Source: Candidatus Sumerlaea chitinivorans
GTDB lineage: Bacteria; Sumerlaeota; Sumerlaeia; Sumerlaeales; Sumerlaeaceae
Direction: 5' to 3'
Length of the DNA stretch: 64,000 nt
Assembly (NCBI GenBank): GCA_003290465.1
Contig: CP030759.1
Coordinates: forward strand, 1,269,144-1,333,143
A model generated the notes under the pieces. That model was not told the DNA's origin, searched no databases, and worked only from the letters and a program-made list of their open reading frames with translations. This document shows positions 8,070 through 16,728 of the stretch, piece by piece. Numbering within the stretch: the stretch's first letter is position 1; every line of letters starts with the position of its first letter. The translations under genes and the position numbers were made by a program.

Positions 8070-9221
8070 TCAGCGGGCTTCTCGCGCTTCCTCGATGGTG
8101 AACGTAACTCGCATTTTCTGGCCGCCTCGGTCGACAATGCACGTGACGGTGCTACCAACCTGCAAGCTACTCAAATAGAGCGATAAATCGTCGGCACTGC
8201 GCACTGGCTGTCCATCGACTTCCACAATGATGTCCCCAACCCGTAGTCCTCCCCGATAGGCCGGCCCGTTGCGCTGAATTTCGGAGACCACAGCCCCTTC
8301 CTTTGACCGGGCGCCAAGAATTCGTGCGATGCGGGCATTTGCATTTTGCACACGAAAATCTACGAACTTCGGCCGGATGCGCCCATATTTGCGCACTTCT
8401 TCGACCAAGCCTTTCACTCGATTGATCGGGATCGCAAATCCAATTCCGATGGACCCGCCCGTGCGCGAGACAATGAACGTATTGATGCCAATCACTTCGC
8501 CCGCCGCGTTCACCAGTGCTCCCCCACTGTTGCCGGGATTGATGGCCGCGTCGGTCTGAATCATGTCCTGATACACTTTTGGCGAGGGACCAGCAGAACG
8601 AAAGCTTCGTTTCAGAGCACTCACTACCCCCACGGTAACGGTGGGATGTGGATCGCCAATCAGATTCCCGAAAGGATTCCCCATCGCCAAAACCCATTCG
8701 CCCACCATAAGATCATCGCTATCGCCCAGCTTGGCTGCCGGGAGGTTGGTCGCGTTCGCCTTCAGCAACGCAAGATCAACGATAGAGTCCGCAGCGACGA
8801 CGCTCACCGGCAGCTCACGCCCATCACTGAGCGTGACGAATACATCTTCCGCATTCTCAATGACGTGATAATTCGTTACGATCAAGCCATCGGAAGAAAT
8901 GATCACCCCTGAGCCCAAGTAGGGTATCTTCTCTTGGTAGGGGAAGATTGCGTAATCGTGAAAGAAATCGAAAAATGGACTCACGACGTACGAGGTCCGC
9001 GAGGCGCCCACACTCACGATTGCAGGGGAAACCTTCTCTGCGGCTTCGACAATCTCCGTGCGCCGACTCTCTGTGCGTGAGGCTTGGGGAGGGGCCGCAT
9101 GCACGGAGTCAATGATCACTCCCCGGGATCGGTGCCCCCCAATCTGATAGCCGATAAGAAACACAGCCAACAACAGAGTTAGTGATACAAACAAGCGGAT
9201 TAGCTGCCGAGGTGCACGCAT
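8070..9221 (-). CDS. HtrA/DegP-family serine protease with one PDZ domain
   Basis: 383 residues. An N-terminal hydrophobic segment (about 8-26) acts as signal anchor, then a trypsin-like domain carries H119 (NYHVIENA), D149 (SIVDLALL) and S232 (GNSGGAL), followed by one PDZ domain (about 285-375). One PDZ and a membrane anchor make it most like DegS or the anchored HtrA proteins of other phyla. It should degrade or sense misfolded proteins in the periplasm. Monocistronic by appearance, with nothing else recognisable in the 290 bases upstream. Family is certain; substrate is not. Confidence 0.94.
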   Translation of the reverse strand: MRAPRQLIRLFVSLTLLLAVFLIGYQIGGHRSRGVIIDSVHAAPPQASRTESRRTEIVEAAEKVSPAIVSVGASRTSYVVSPFFDFFHDYAIFPYQEKIPYLGSGVIISSDGLIVTNYHVIENAEDVFVTLSDGRELPVSVVAADSIVDLALLKANATNLPAAKLGDSDDLMVGEWVLAMGNPFGNLIGDPHPTVTVGVVSALKRSFRSAGPSPKVYQDMIQTDAAINPGNSGGALVNAAGEVIGINTFIVSRTGGSIGIGFAIPINRVKGLVEEVRKYGRIRPKFVDFRVQNANARIARILGARSKEGAVVSEIQRNGPAYRGGLRVGDIIVEVDGQPVRSADDLSLYLSSLQVGSTVTCIVDRGGQKMRVTFTIEEAREAR

Positions 9222-9513
9222 CTTTCGTCACTCCTTGCCTTGAGGCCTTACCGAAACACGCCTCTGGTCATTTTCACGTCACCCAATCTTGAGAGCAAAG
9301 TGTGCGCCAACAAGTTTCATAGCGTTCGTGACTCTGCACAGACCAAATTCGTTTGGAGCCATTTTGTTTTGCAGTCTAACTGCCTTGCTCTCCCATCCTT
9401 GGCAGCAAAACAATAGTCCGTATCTCGAACACAGCTCCATGATGAAACTTGACCCTGCAATAAGTGGCATTCCAGTCTCAGCATAAATATTACAACTGCA
9501 AAGGAATCCTAAG

Positions 9514-10554
9514 ATGCCTAAGATTCGCATTGGCGTGGTCGGAGTCGGTTCCATTGGTGATGTCCATCTTGCAGGTTATGCAGCTCATCCGTCCCTTGCG
9601 ACGATTCAGGCGATCTGCGATGTGAATCGCACGCGTTTGGACGCCATGGGAGAAAAGTACGGTGTGGCCCCGGAACACCGTTACACAAAGTTTGAGCACA
9701 TGCTCGAAAGAGAGGAATTGGACTGCCTCTCTGTGTGCACACCGAACTGCTTTCATTATCCTTACGCGGCGGCCGCCCTTGAACGCGGCATCGCGACGCT
9801 GATCGAGAAGCCGATCACGATTCGGCTGGAGGATGCTCAGCATCTTGCAAAAATCGCTGCCCGAAGTGGGGCGAAAGCAATGGTTGCGTTCTCGCACCGA
9901 TTCATTGGCATGAACATTGCCGCCAAAAGAGTTCTGGAATCAGGTGGCATCGGAAAACCTTTTATGATTCGGGTGCGTTATGCCCATCGTGGGCCATATC
10001 CGGGGTGGGCACAAGGCGACTGGTTTTACCGCCGCAAGTTAGCAGGGGGCGGCGCGCTGCTCGACATGGGGATCCATGCAATTGACATCTGTCATTATCT
10101 CATCGGGCCCATAACGTCTGTCAGCGCCGAAGTAAAGACGTTGCGCAAAGACATTGAGGTGGACGACAATGCGGTGCTCATTGTGGACTTCGGCCCTGCA
10201 CGCTGCCTTGGCTATATCGAGTGCGGCTGGACAAGCCCACCAGGATTTTCCGGAATCGAAATCTATGGGGACGAAGGCACACTCATTCTCGACTTAGTGA
10301 ACGGGCCGAAGTGGATCCGAGGGGTTACGCGCCCAGATGGCACCATTCGCACCGAGTTGCGGAGCCTACCTGTGCCGAAAGGTCCTTCGCACTGGCCTTT
10401 CCAAATGGACTGCTGGGTTAAATACGTTGCGGGCAAACGGGTCCCTGTCGCACTCCCACAAATTCAGGACGGGGTGCGTAGCCTTGCAGTAGCCCTTGCA
10501 GCCATGGAATCCTCGAAAACGGGTAAACGGATTCGCATTGCGAAAGTGAAGTGA
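9514..10554 (+). CDS. Gfo/Idh/MocA-family NAD(P)-dependent oxidoreductase
   Basis: 346 residues. The N-terminal Rossmann fold starts IGVVGVGSIG and the family motif EKPIT (about residue 105) supplies the catalytic-site lysine and proline. The C-terminal alpha/beta domain includes GGGALLDMGIHAID, the usual active-site histidine region. Members oxidise or reduce sugars, inositols or related polyols; the substrate cannot be named from sequence. AAGGAA stands 8 bases before the ATG. It is not in an operon with sugar genes: clpP converges from the other side, and a symmetrical hairpin lies between. Confidence 0.9.
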   Translation: MPKIRIGVVGVGSIGDVHLAGYAAHPSLATIQAICDVNRTRLDAMGEKYGVAPEHRYTKFEHMLEREELDCLSVCTPNCFHYPYAAAALERGIATLIEKPITIRLEDAQHLAKIAARSGAKAMVAFSHRFIGMNIAAKRVLESGGIGKPFMIRVRYAHRGPYPGWAQGDWFYRRKLAGGGALLDMGIHAIDICHYLIGPITSVSAEVKTLRKDIEVDDNAVLIVDFGPARCLGYIECGWTSPPGFSGIEIYGDEGTLILDLVNGPKWIRGVTRPDGTIRTELRSLPVPKGPSHWPFQMDCWVKYVAGKRVPVALPQIQDGVRSLAVALAAMESSKTGKRIRIAKVK

Positions 10555-10580
10555 TTGAAGTCGGCAGCCTTGCACTTTGG

Positions 10581-10618
10581 CCCTACGCCAGTCACGATTC
10601 GCTGACGCTGGCGTAGGG
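10581..10618. terminator. Hairpin between convergent genes
   Basis: CCCTACGCCAG (10581-10591) and CTGGCGTAGGG (10608-10618) form a perfect 11-bp stem with a 16-base loop, centred between the oxidoreductase and clpP genes. No U-tract on either strand, so it may slow transcription or protect 3' ends rather than act as a standard intrinsic terminator. Confidence 0.55.
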
Positions 10619-10641
10619 CTGAAACTTCGGCTTCGAAGCAA

Positions 10642-11268
10642 TTACTTGCTGGTTTCGTCTTTTTCTCGATCTTTCACAAAGGCCTTTTTGTCGTAGATGA
10701 CTTTGTCGATAAGCCCGTATTCCACTGCTTCTTCTGCGCTGAGGAAGAAATCCCGTTCGCTGTCGGCTTGAATTCGCTCAATGGGTTGGCCAGTGTGTTT
10801 TGCCAGTATTTCGTTTAGCCGCTCACGAATGCGCAGAATCTCTTTAGCTGCAATGTGAATATCGGTGGCTTGGCCCTGTGCTCCGCCAGAGGGCTGATGG
10901 ATCATGATGCGCGAGTTCGGAAGAGCGAAGCGCTTTCCCTTGGCTCCGGCTGCAAGCAGAATGGCACCCATGGACGCAGCTTGGCCAAGGCAGATTGTTG
11001 TGATTTGCGGGGTAATGTACTGCATCGTGTCATAGATCGCGAGGCCAGAACTCACAATCCCGCCCGGCGAATTGATATAGAGGTTGATGTCCTTGTCGGG
11101 ATCCTCGCTCTCCAAGAAGAGCATTTGAGCGATTACGCTGTTCGCAACATGATCGTCGATAGGAGACCCGATGAAAATGATGCGATCCCGAAGGAGGCGG
11201 GAATAAATGTCATACGCCCGCTCCCCCCGCTCACTTTGCTCAATCACATACGGAATGTAGTAACTCAT
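10642..11268 (-). CDS. clpP: ATP-dependent Clp protease proteolytic subunit
   Basis: 208 residues with the catalytic triad S99 (GQAASMGA), H124 (MIHQPSGG) and D173, at the positions expected for ClpP. The open frame runs further upstream to 11331, but the protein starts at [10 protein letters not shown], the near-universal ClpP N-terminus, and GAGGG lies 6 bases before that ATG (11268). It forms the tetradecameric chamber that degrades proteins handed over by ClpX or ClpA. Neither tig nor clpX is adjacent, unlike in many bacteria. It is divergent from rpsP across about 390 bases. Confidence 0.96.
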   Translation of the reverse strand: MSYYIPYVIEQSERGERAYDIYSRLLRDRIIFIGSPIDDHVANSVIAQMLFLESEDPDKDINLYINSPGGIVSSGLAIYDTMQYITPQITTICLGQAASMGAILLAAGAKGKRFALPNSRIMIHQPSGGAQGQATDIHIAAKEILRIRERLNEILAKHTGQPIERIQADSERDFFLSAEEAVEYGLIDKVIYDKKAFVKDREKDETSK

Positions 11269-11660
11269 TCGCTCCCTCAATCTCGAACTCGAAGTGGGCT
11301 CGGATAGTACTGCCCCACTTCCGCGCAACACAAGTACGTGGCGACCGTACTGACTATTCGGCGCCTAACGAAAATGCTAAGCGATGTCGACGAAATAGCC
11401 GCAAATAGTTATTAGTTGGGCACTTTTTGGATGGGCAATCGCGAGCGTGCAGATTAGAGACGGCTTGGCGCGGAAGAGGCGGTTTACCTGGTGGCCCCCC
11501 CTTCGAATCCGCGTCCTCGGAAGCATGTACGGAGCGAAAACCATTTGAAAATTTCTACCGGATACTTGAGCTCTCGAGAATAGAGAAATATGCGCTCCAC
11601 GTGTGAAGAAAGTTTTGCAGACTGCATAGTAAATGCGGATTTCTCAGGAGGTAATTGGTA
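11269..11660. other. Divergent intergenic region between clpP and rpsP
   Basis: 392 bases without a supported gene; the open frames here overlap rpsP antisense or lack ribosome-binding sites. It should hold both promoters. The only recognisable element is the weak plus-strand candidate listed at 11566-11594. A run of seven C lies near 11503. Confidence 0.5.
11566..11594 (+). promoter_or_regulatory. Candidate sigma-70 promoter for rpsP operon
   Basis: TTGAGC (11566-11571), 17-base spacer, TATGCG (11589-11594). It lies about 65 bases before the rpsP start. The match is only moderate and other boxes nearby would fit nearly as well. Confidence 0.3.
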
Positions 11661-11951
11661 ATGGCAGTGAAAATTCGGCTGGCGCGTGCCGGTCGCAAGA
11701 AAGCTCCAGCTTATCGAGTCGTAGTTGCAGATTCGCGGAAAGCGCGCGACGGTCGGTTTATTGAGATTCTGGGATACTACCAACCTTTGGCTGATCCGCC
11801 CAAGATGTCGGTGGATGCTGAGAAAGCAGTGGATTGGCTCATGAAAGGCGCAATTCCGTCGGAAACTGTGCGCTCGATATTCCGGAAGCTCGGCATTCTG
11901 AAGCGCTTCCATGAGGCTCGGAAACCTGCCCCCAAACAGGCGGCCGCGTAA
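11661..11951 (+). CDS. rpsP: 30S ribosomal protein S16
   Basis: 96 residues starting [19 protein letters not shown], unmistakable S16. The frame could begin at TTG 11655, but AGGAGGT (11646-11652) is 8 bases before ATG 11661. The protein ends in a short Ala/Lys/Pro tail. It leads the rpsP-khpA-rimM group; in most bacteria trmD and rplS follow, and they are not here. Confidence 0.97.
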   Translation: MAVKIRLARAGRKKAPAYRVVVADSRKARDGRFIEILGYYQPLADPPKMSVDAEKAVDWLMKGAIPSETVRSIFRKLGILKRFHEARKPAPKQAAA

Positions 11952-12085
11952 AAAGCTAAACGTTTTTTCTTTTCAAAGCCATCTGGCCTGTCGTATAGAG
12001 CTGCGCAAGAGGTTGGCGAAACGATTGCAACCCAGTCCTTGCGGTTAAGCGGACGCAAGTGAAAGTTCGAGCGGAGTCAGAAGCG

Positions 12086-12352
12086 ATGAGTAGCAATCAG
12101 CAAAAGTCCGAAGGCCAAATTATGAAGGAGCTGATCCAGTACATCTCCGAGGCATTGGTGGATCGGCCAGAAGAAGTCAAAGTGAATGTGGTCGAAGGGG
12201 AAAACTCGATCATCCTTGAGCTGAAGGTCGCAGCCGACGATGTGGGCAAGGTGATCGGAAAAGGCGGCCAGACGGCAAAAGCCCTGCGGAAGATTCTGAG
12301 TGCAGCAGCTACCAAGCTCCGCAAGAAAGCGCTGTTGCAAATCGTGGAGTAA
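12086..12352 (+). CDS. khpA: KH-domain RNA-binding protein KhpA
   Basis: A single KH domain with the GKVIGKGGQTAKALR signature (GxxG loop) and the family N-terminus MKELIQYISEALVD. KhpA binds many RNAs, often with KhpB/Jag, and nearly always sits between rpsP and rimM, as here. The start is uncertain. GTG 12059 has no convincing site; ATG 12086 has GGAG 9 bases upstream; ATG 12122 (MKEL) would give the common 77-residue length and has GAAGG 7 bases upstream. I list 12086. About 135 bases after rpsP and 9 bases before rimM. Confidence 0.9.
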   Translation: MSSNQQKSEGQIMKELIQYISEALVDRPEEVKVNVVEGENSIILELKVAADDVGKVIGKGGQTAKALRKILSAAATKLRKKALLQIVE

Positions 12353-12361
12353 AGTCTCCGC

Positions 12362-12913
12362 ATGGAGAACAACTTTCACGAGTCTGAACTCATCGCGGTT
12401 GGGAAAATCACACGAACACAAGGCAATGCAGGAGCTGTTCGGCTTCTGCCTTTTTTTTCGCCTCCTGACAGGCTTGAAGAGCTGAGAAGCCGCTTGGCTT
12501 TTATTTCCCACCCGGAGCCGACTGCACCGCCTACGCTACGCGAACTGCACATTTCAGCGATTAGCTACCACAAGCAGTTCATCATCTTACGGTTTGAGGA
12601 GATTCCCGACATGAATGCTGCGGAGCAGCTCCGCGGCCAAACGTTGTACGTCCGCGAACAGGACTTGTGGGAGCTTGAGGAAGGCGAGTTCTACGCTTAC
12701 CGGTTGATCGGTCTGTCCGTTGTGGACAAGCACTCAGGCGATTCGTACGGAGAGGTGGTCGCAGTGGAGGACGGGACCGCTCACGACTACTTACGAGTCA
12801 AAAGCGCCAAAACCGAATTTCTTATTCCGTTTGTCCGAGCCATGGTCCACGAAATCAACTTCCCTGACAAGAGAATCATCGTGGATCTGCCGCCGGGACT
12901 TACGGAGCTATAA
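12362..12913 (+). CDS. rimM: Ribosome maturation factor RimM
   Basis: 183 residues. The N-terminal RimM beta-barrel begins IAVGKITRTQGNAGAVRL (family hallmark GKI...GxxGxV), and a C-terminal PRC-barrel starts around YAYRLIGLSVVD. It binds S19 and helps assemble the 30S head. It begins 9 bases after khpA with no clear ribosome-binding site of its own, so translation is probably coupled. No trmD follows: the next 290 bases are non-coding and lead to cysH. Confidence 0.94.
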   Translation: MENNFHESELIAVGKITRTQGNAGAVRLLPFFSPPDRLEELRSRLAFISHPEPTAPPTLRELHISAISYHKQFIILRFEEIPDMNAAEQLRGQTLYVREQDLWELEEGEFYAYRLIGLSVVDKHSGDSYGEVVAVEDGTAHDYLRVKSAKTEFLIPFVRAMVHEINFPDKRIIVDLPPGLTEL

Positions 12914-13127
12914 GCCTTTACCGTAAAAACCCCAAAAAACCAGCAGGAAGAAGGCCGAGGAGGCTTCCCTAAAGAACATGTTCCCTCTCGGCCATATCCT
13001 ATAATGGAATCTTCTTCGAAATGCCATAATGACAGCCTCAGGGAGGGCATGGTCCCCCTCACGCACCCCATAGCTCCGACGTACAGGAGGCATTCGAGGG
13101 GCGGGAACTCAACCAATCCTGAACAGG

Positions 13128-13156
13128 TTGCTCGCATTGAGCCATGATGGTATAAA
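13128..13156 (+). promoter_or_regulatory. Sigma-70 promoter for cysH
   Basis: TTGCTC (13128-13133), exactly 17 bases, TATAAA (13151-13156). Transcription would start near 13163, leaving a leader of about 45 bases. That leader holds a small hairpin (GTCTA 13179-13183 with TAGAC 13193-13197) and a four-codon frame (ATG 13177 to TAG 13191). There is no Shine-Dalgarno before the cysH ATG. Confidence 0.55.
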
Positions 13157-13206
13157 GGAAATTTGGGGTTGAATAAATGTCTACTTTTTAGATAGACGTT
13201 TGGTAA

Positions 13207-13968
13207 ATGTTGAAAGAATTAGACCTTACCACGCTCAACACGGCGCTAAGCACGGCGTCACCGCAAGAAGTCATACGCTGGGCCGTTGATACATTTGGTG
13301 CACGGTTGGCCATGCAGTCATCCATGCAGAAGACTGCTTGTGCTCTGATGCACATGGCTGCGGAGATCTGCCCCGAAATAGAGATTATTTTTGTCGATAC
13401 GGGAGTCCATTTCCCTGAAACGTTGGCATTGCGTGACGAATATCAGCGACGCTTTCACCTGAACATCCGTACTGTGGCACCTAAACTGACGTGGGAGGAG
13501 CAGTTCGCAAAATACGGTCGACACTTGTATCTTTATGACGACGAATTTGATCCCCCTGGCTACCGCGAATGTTGCCGACTCCGTAAAGAGATTCCATTTC
13601 TTGAGGCGGTGCAGGGGCGTTTCGATGCAGTGATTGGAGGACTCATGCGGGCCGAAGGGGGGACCCGTAGTAGGATTGATGTCGTCTCGCCAGACCCAAG
13701 GCTTCCGGGCTACAAGATCTATCCGCTTGCGCACTGGTCTGAGGAGCAGGTGGACGCCTACATTCGCGAGCACGACCTCCCCGTTCATCCGCTGTATGCC
13801 CACGGCTACGCGAGCATCGGCTGCCACACGTGCACAACCCCTATTCGAGAGGGCGAACCCAAGCGCGCAGGGCGCTGGCGTCACATACGCGAAGCGCACC
13901 CGGAGCGCTATAAAGACGGTTTGTACTGTGGCATAAACCTTGAAGACCGTCGCCCGCGCGGGTCTTAA
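13207..13968 (+). CDS. cysH: Assimilatory APS reductase (CysH family, iron-sulfur type)
   Basis: 253 residues. The PAPS-reductase fold is joined by the cysteine pattern of the [4Fe-4S] enzymes that use adenylyl sulfate: C122-C123 (RECCRLRK) and C206/C209 (GCHTC), with the thiosulfonate-forming cysteine C241 in LYCGINL replacing the usual ECGIH. It reduces activated sulfate to sulfite with thioredoxin. Some enzymes with this pattern accept PAPS too. No cysND, sat or sulfite reductase is adjacent. It has its own promoter; a convergent gene ends 3 bases beyond its stop. Confidence 0.92.
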   Translation: MLKELDLTTLNTALSTASPQEVIRWAVDTFGARLAMQSSMQKTACALMHMAAEICPEIEIIFVDTGVHFPETLALRDEYQRRFHLNIRTVAPKLTWEEQFAKYGRHLYLYDDEFDPPGYRECCRLRKEIPFLEAVQGRFDAVIGGLMRAEGGTRSRIDVVSPDPRLPGYKIYPLAHWSEEQVDAYIREHDLPVHPLYAHGYASIGCHTCTTPIREGEPKRAGRWRHIREAHPERYKDGLYCGINLEDRRPRGS

Positions 13969-13971
13969 GCA

Positions 13972-14316
13972 TCACGCCCGCGACGGTTTCGCGGTTGGGG
14001 TAGGTGCGGGCGGCAGCGTGATGCTTGCTCCCACGGTGCCATCCGCTGAGACTGGTCGTATAACAATCGGACGAAAAGGAATGCGCTTCCGCGCTCGTTG
14101 CACCGCGTCCTGGACCGTATCCGCCACCACGTGGAAGTTTAGGCCGTCCATGCCCCGGATGGTCCAAGATCCCGGATGGCCGATCACCTTCACGTAGCGG
14201 ATCACTCCCCGGCGACCAATGCCCTCAACTCGATACATTTGTTTTGGTTGGCGTTTTACTTTGCGCTTTTGGAGAGTGCGTCGCTGAGTAACTTTTTTAC
14301 GCGCTTCTTTTTCCAT
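13972..14316 (-). CDS. Small basic hypothetical protein
   Basis: 114 residues, not recognised. The N-terminal 30 residues are strongly basic (MEKEARKKVTQRRTLQKRK), followed by a compact alpha/beta region around YRVEGIGRRGVIRYVKVIG and a Pro/Thr/Ala-rich tail. The frame extends to 14454, but that part covers the promoter side of the lipoprotein gene. ATG 14316 has GGAA about 6 bases upstream. It could be a nucleic-acid-binding accessory; that is speculation. It runs antisense between cysH and a divergent lipoprotein gene. Confidence 0.6.
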   Translation of the reverse strand: MEKEARKKVTQRRTLQKRKVKRQPKQMYRVEGIGRRGVIRYVKVIGHPGSWTIRGMDGLNFHVVADTVQDAVQRARKRIPFRPIVIRPVSADGTVGASITLPPAPTPTAKPSRA

Positions 14317-14433
14317 ACGGCATTCCGTCTCGCCTCGAAGTGTCGCGCTTGCCCAGTCTATATGACGACTGTTGTAAATTGACCACCACAGATTGGCTTG
14401 CGCTATGTTTATCCGCGCACGTATGGGAGATTC

Positions 14434-14748
14434 ATGAATTCTGTCAAGAGTCATTCTCGTATCACCCAGCGCGAGCGCTTTACGCTTTGGATATGCATGG
14501 TGATTGCGTTAGTGCTATCCGGTTGTGGGCAAGGCGAATTGGAGCCACCGATTCAAGAACCAGAACCCACTGTGAAACTTCAGGTGAGGGCGACAACGGT
14601 GCAGCGGCCTCCGCGATCAGCAACACTTCAGGAAGTCATTGGCGCTCCGCCCCTTGGGACCGATGCAGCCCACACGAGCATTTCGCTCGGCGCGGATGCT
14701 TTCAAGAGTATGTCCGCTACTGAAACGACTTCGACAAGGAGACAATAA
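14434..14748 (+). CDS. Small hypothetical lipoprotein
   Basis: 104 residues with a basic N-terminus, hydrophobic stretch and lipobox LVLSGC (acylated C31), then a Pro/Glu/Thr-rich mature part without recognisable domains. GGGAGA lies just before ATG 14434; the longer frame from 14398 would put a Tyr/Arg-rich stretch in front of the signal and is unlikely. It ends 6 bases before polX, so the two are probably one transcript, although no functional link is evident. Confidence 0.7.
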   Translation: MNSVKSHSRITQRERFTLWICMVIALVLSGCGQGELEPPIQEPEPTVKLQVRATTVQRPPRSATLQEVIGAPPLGTDAAHTSISLGADAFKSMSATETTSTRRQ

Positions 14749-14754
14749 CACCGA

Positions 14755-16557
14755 ATGGGGTTGGCACTGGATAAAGCAGCAATCATCCAGCTACTCGAGC
14801 GCATAGCTTTTCTCCTCGAGTACCAAGGCGCGAACCCATTTAAGGTTCGTGCTTTTGCGAATGCTGCCCGAGCTCTGCAGAATCGACCCGAAAGTCTCGA
14901 AGAACTTGTTTCCCCCGGTAAGCTTGAGGAGATTGAAGGCATCGGAAAAAGCATCGCCGGAGTCATTCGAGAGGCTGCCAACACTGGCACCTGCAAAGAA
15001 TATGAAGAACTACGACAACAAGCTCCTGAAGGATTTGACGAGCTGATCAAGATCCCGAACTTAGGTCCAAAGAAGCTTCGAGCACTTGTAGAAAACCTTG
15101 GTATTCGAACGATCGCCGACCTTGAGAATGCCTGCAGAGAAGGCCGGGTGGCAAAGCTTCCGGGTTTTGGTCTAAAATCCGAGGAGAAGTTACTCGCGGG
15201 GATTGAGCAAATTAAGCGTTTCGCAGGTCAGTGGCTCTATGCGGAGGCACTCGACTATGCGCTACGCATCCGTGACACCTTGGAGCGCTTGCCGGCTGCG
15301 ATTGCAGTGGCCCCAGCCGGTAGCCTTCGGCGTTGCAAAGAAATTGTTCGGGACTTGGACTTCGTTGTGGCCTCCGAAACCCCCGAAGAAGTCATCCAAG
15401 CCTTCGTTACCCACAATGCAGTCGTACGCATCCTAAGCCAGGGGACGACGAAGGCATCCGTGCTGCTGCAGAACGGTATGCAGGCGGATTTGCGTGTGGT
15501 CGACCAAGAGTCGTTTGCGGCCGCGCTGCAGTACTTCACGGGCAGTAAGGAGCATAACACCAAGCTACGAGGCCGAGCACGCAAGATGGGCTACCGGCTG
15601 AACGAATATGGGCTATTTGAAACTTCATCCTCAAGCAGCGAAGATGAACCGGCAGATCCATTAGCAGGAAGGCGCCTGTCTCTTGCGTCGGAGGAAGAGC
15701 TGTACGGCGCGCTGGGATTACAATATATTGACCCCGAATTGCGAGAAGACATGGGTGAGATTGAGGCTGCGGAAGAGGGAAAACTTCCTGCACTTGTGCG
15801 ACTTGAAGATTATCGCGGTGTGCTCCACTGCCACTCCACTTGGAGCGATGGGAGAACCTCGATCGCAGAGCTTGCGGAAGCGGCTATGGTAGAGTGGAAG
15901 TGGGAATATTTAGCCATTTGCGACCATAGCCAGGTCGCAACCTACGCCAATGGCGTCAAGATTGAAGACCTCCGGCGCCAGCACGCGGAAATCGATGCGA
16001 TCAACCGCAAACTCCAGCCGCGGGGCTTTCAGGTCCTCAAAGGATGTGAGTGCGACATTCTTGCCGATGGATCCCTTGATTACCCCGATGAAGTACTGAA
16101 AGCGATGGAGCTCGTTGTCGTCTCTGTTCACAGCCGCTTTCAAATGAGCGAGGAGGAAATGACCGAGCGGCTCATTCGTGCCATCCGTCATCCGTATGCG
16201 GATATTCTGGGACACGTGAGTGGAAGGCTCTTGCTTGCGCGCGATGCCTATGCGGTGGATTACCAACGAATCTTCGAGGTTGCCGCCGAGTGGGGCACGA
16301 TCATTGAAATCAACGGGGATCCGAACCGATTAGACTTGGACTGGCGCCTGTGCAAGCGGGCTAAGGAGATGGGAATCAAATTTGCCGTTAATCCAGACGC
16401 CCACAGTCGAGAAGGCCTCGCCAATGTGAAATATGGGATCAATGTAGCGCGAAAAGGTTGGCTCGAGCCCGCCGATGTGGTGAACTGCCTTCCGTTGGAG
16501 GAATTTAAGTCCCTTATCCACAAACTGCGTAAGCGCAAACTGGAAAAACTCAAGTAA
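14755..16557 (+). CDS. polX: DNA polymerase X family protein with PHP domain (PolX)
   Basis: 600 residues. An N-terminal helix-hairpin-helix 8-kDa-like region (about 1-150, IEGIGKSIAG, IPNLGPKKLR, LPGFGLKSEE) is followed by the pol X palm with AGSLRR and the catalytic aspartates in RDLDFVV and QADLRVV, and a C-terminal PHP domain from about 355 with HCHSTWSDG, CDHSQ, GCECDI, HVSGR and NPDAHS metal ligands. PolX proteins fill short gaps in base-excision repair and have a Mn-dependent 3'-5' exonuclease in the PHP domain. All key residues are present. AAGGAG is rather far (14 bases) from the ATG. Confidence 0.95.
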   Translation: MGLALDKAAIIQLLERIAFLLEYQGANPFKVRAFANAARALQNRPESLEELVSPGKLEEIEGIGKSIAGVIREAANTGTCKEYEELRQQAPEGFDELIKIPNLGPKKLRALVENLGIRTIADLENACREGRVAKLPGFGLKSEEKLLAGIEQIKRFAGQWLYAEALDYALRIRDTLERLPAAIAVAPAGSLRRCKEIVRDLDFVVASETPEEVIQAFVTHNAVVRILSQGTTKASVLLQNGMQADLRVVDQESFAAALQYFTGSKEHNTKLRGRARKMGYRLNEYGLFETSSSSSEDEPADPLAGRRLSLASEEELYGALGLQYIDPELREDMGEIEAAEEGKLPALVRLEDYRGVLHCHSTWSDGRTSIAELAEAAMVEWKWEYLAICDHSQVATYANGVKIEDLRRQHAEIDAINRKLQPRGFQVLKGCECDILADGSLDYPDEVLKAMELVVVSVHSRFQMSEEEMTERLIRAIRHPYADILGHVSGRLLLARDAYAVDYQRIFEVAAEWGTIIEINGDPNRLDLDWRLCKRAKEMGIKFAVNPDAHSREGLANVKYGINVARKGWLEPADVVNCLPLEEFKSLIHKLRKRKLEKLK

Positions 16558-16660
16558 GCGGAATAACAAGGCCAATTTCCCACCCGCCTGCTCGCCAAGC
16601 TGCTCCATCAGTCTATTCGCAAGTCCACTGATTGAAGGATGATGCTGCTCAAAAGGAGAA

Positions 16661-16687
16661 GGCGCGGAACCTTTTCGGCTCCGCGCC
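16661..16687 (-). terminator. Terminator of the secretin gene
   Basis: GGCGCGGA (16661-16668) pairs with TCCGCGCC (16680-16687). On the minus strand the hairpin is followed by TTCTCCTTTTG. It lies 42 bases past the secretin stop. Confidence 0.65.
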
Positions 16688-16728
16688 CTAAGCGTTTCGG
16701 GGCAAGCTTATTTCGTCCCGCTACCTCT

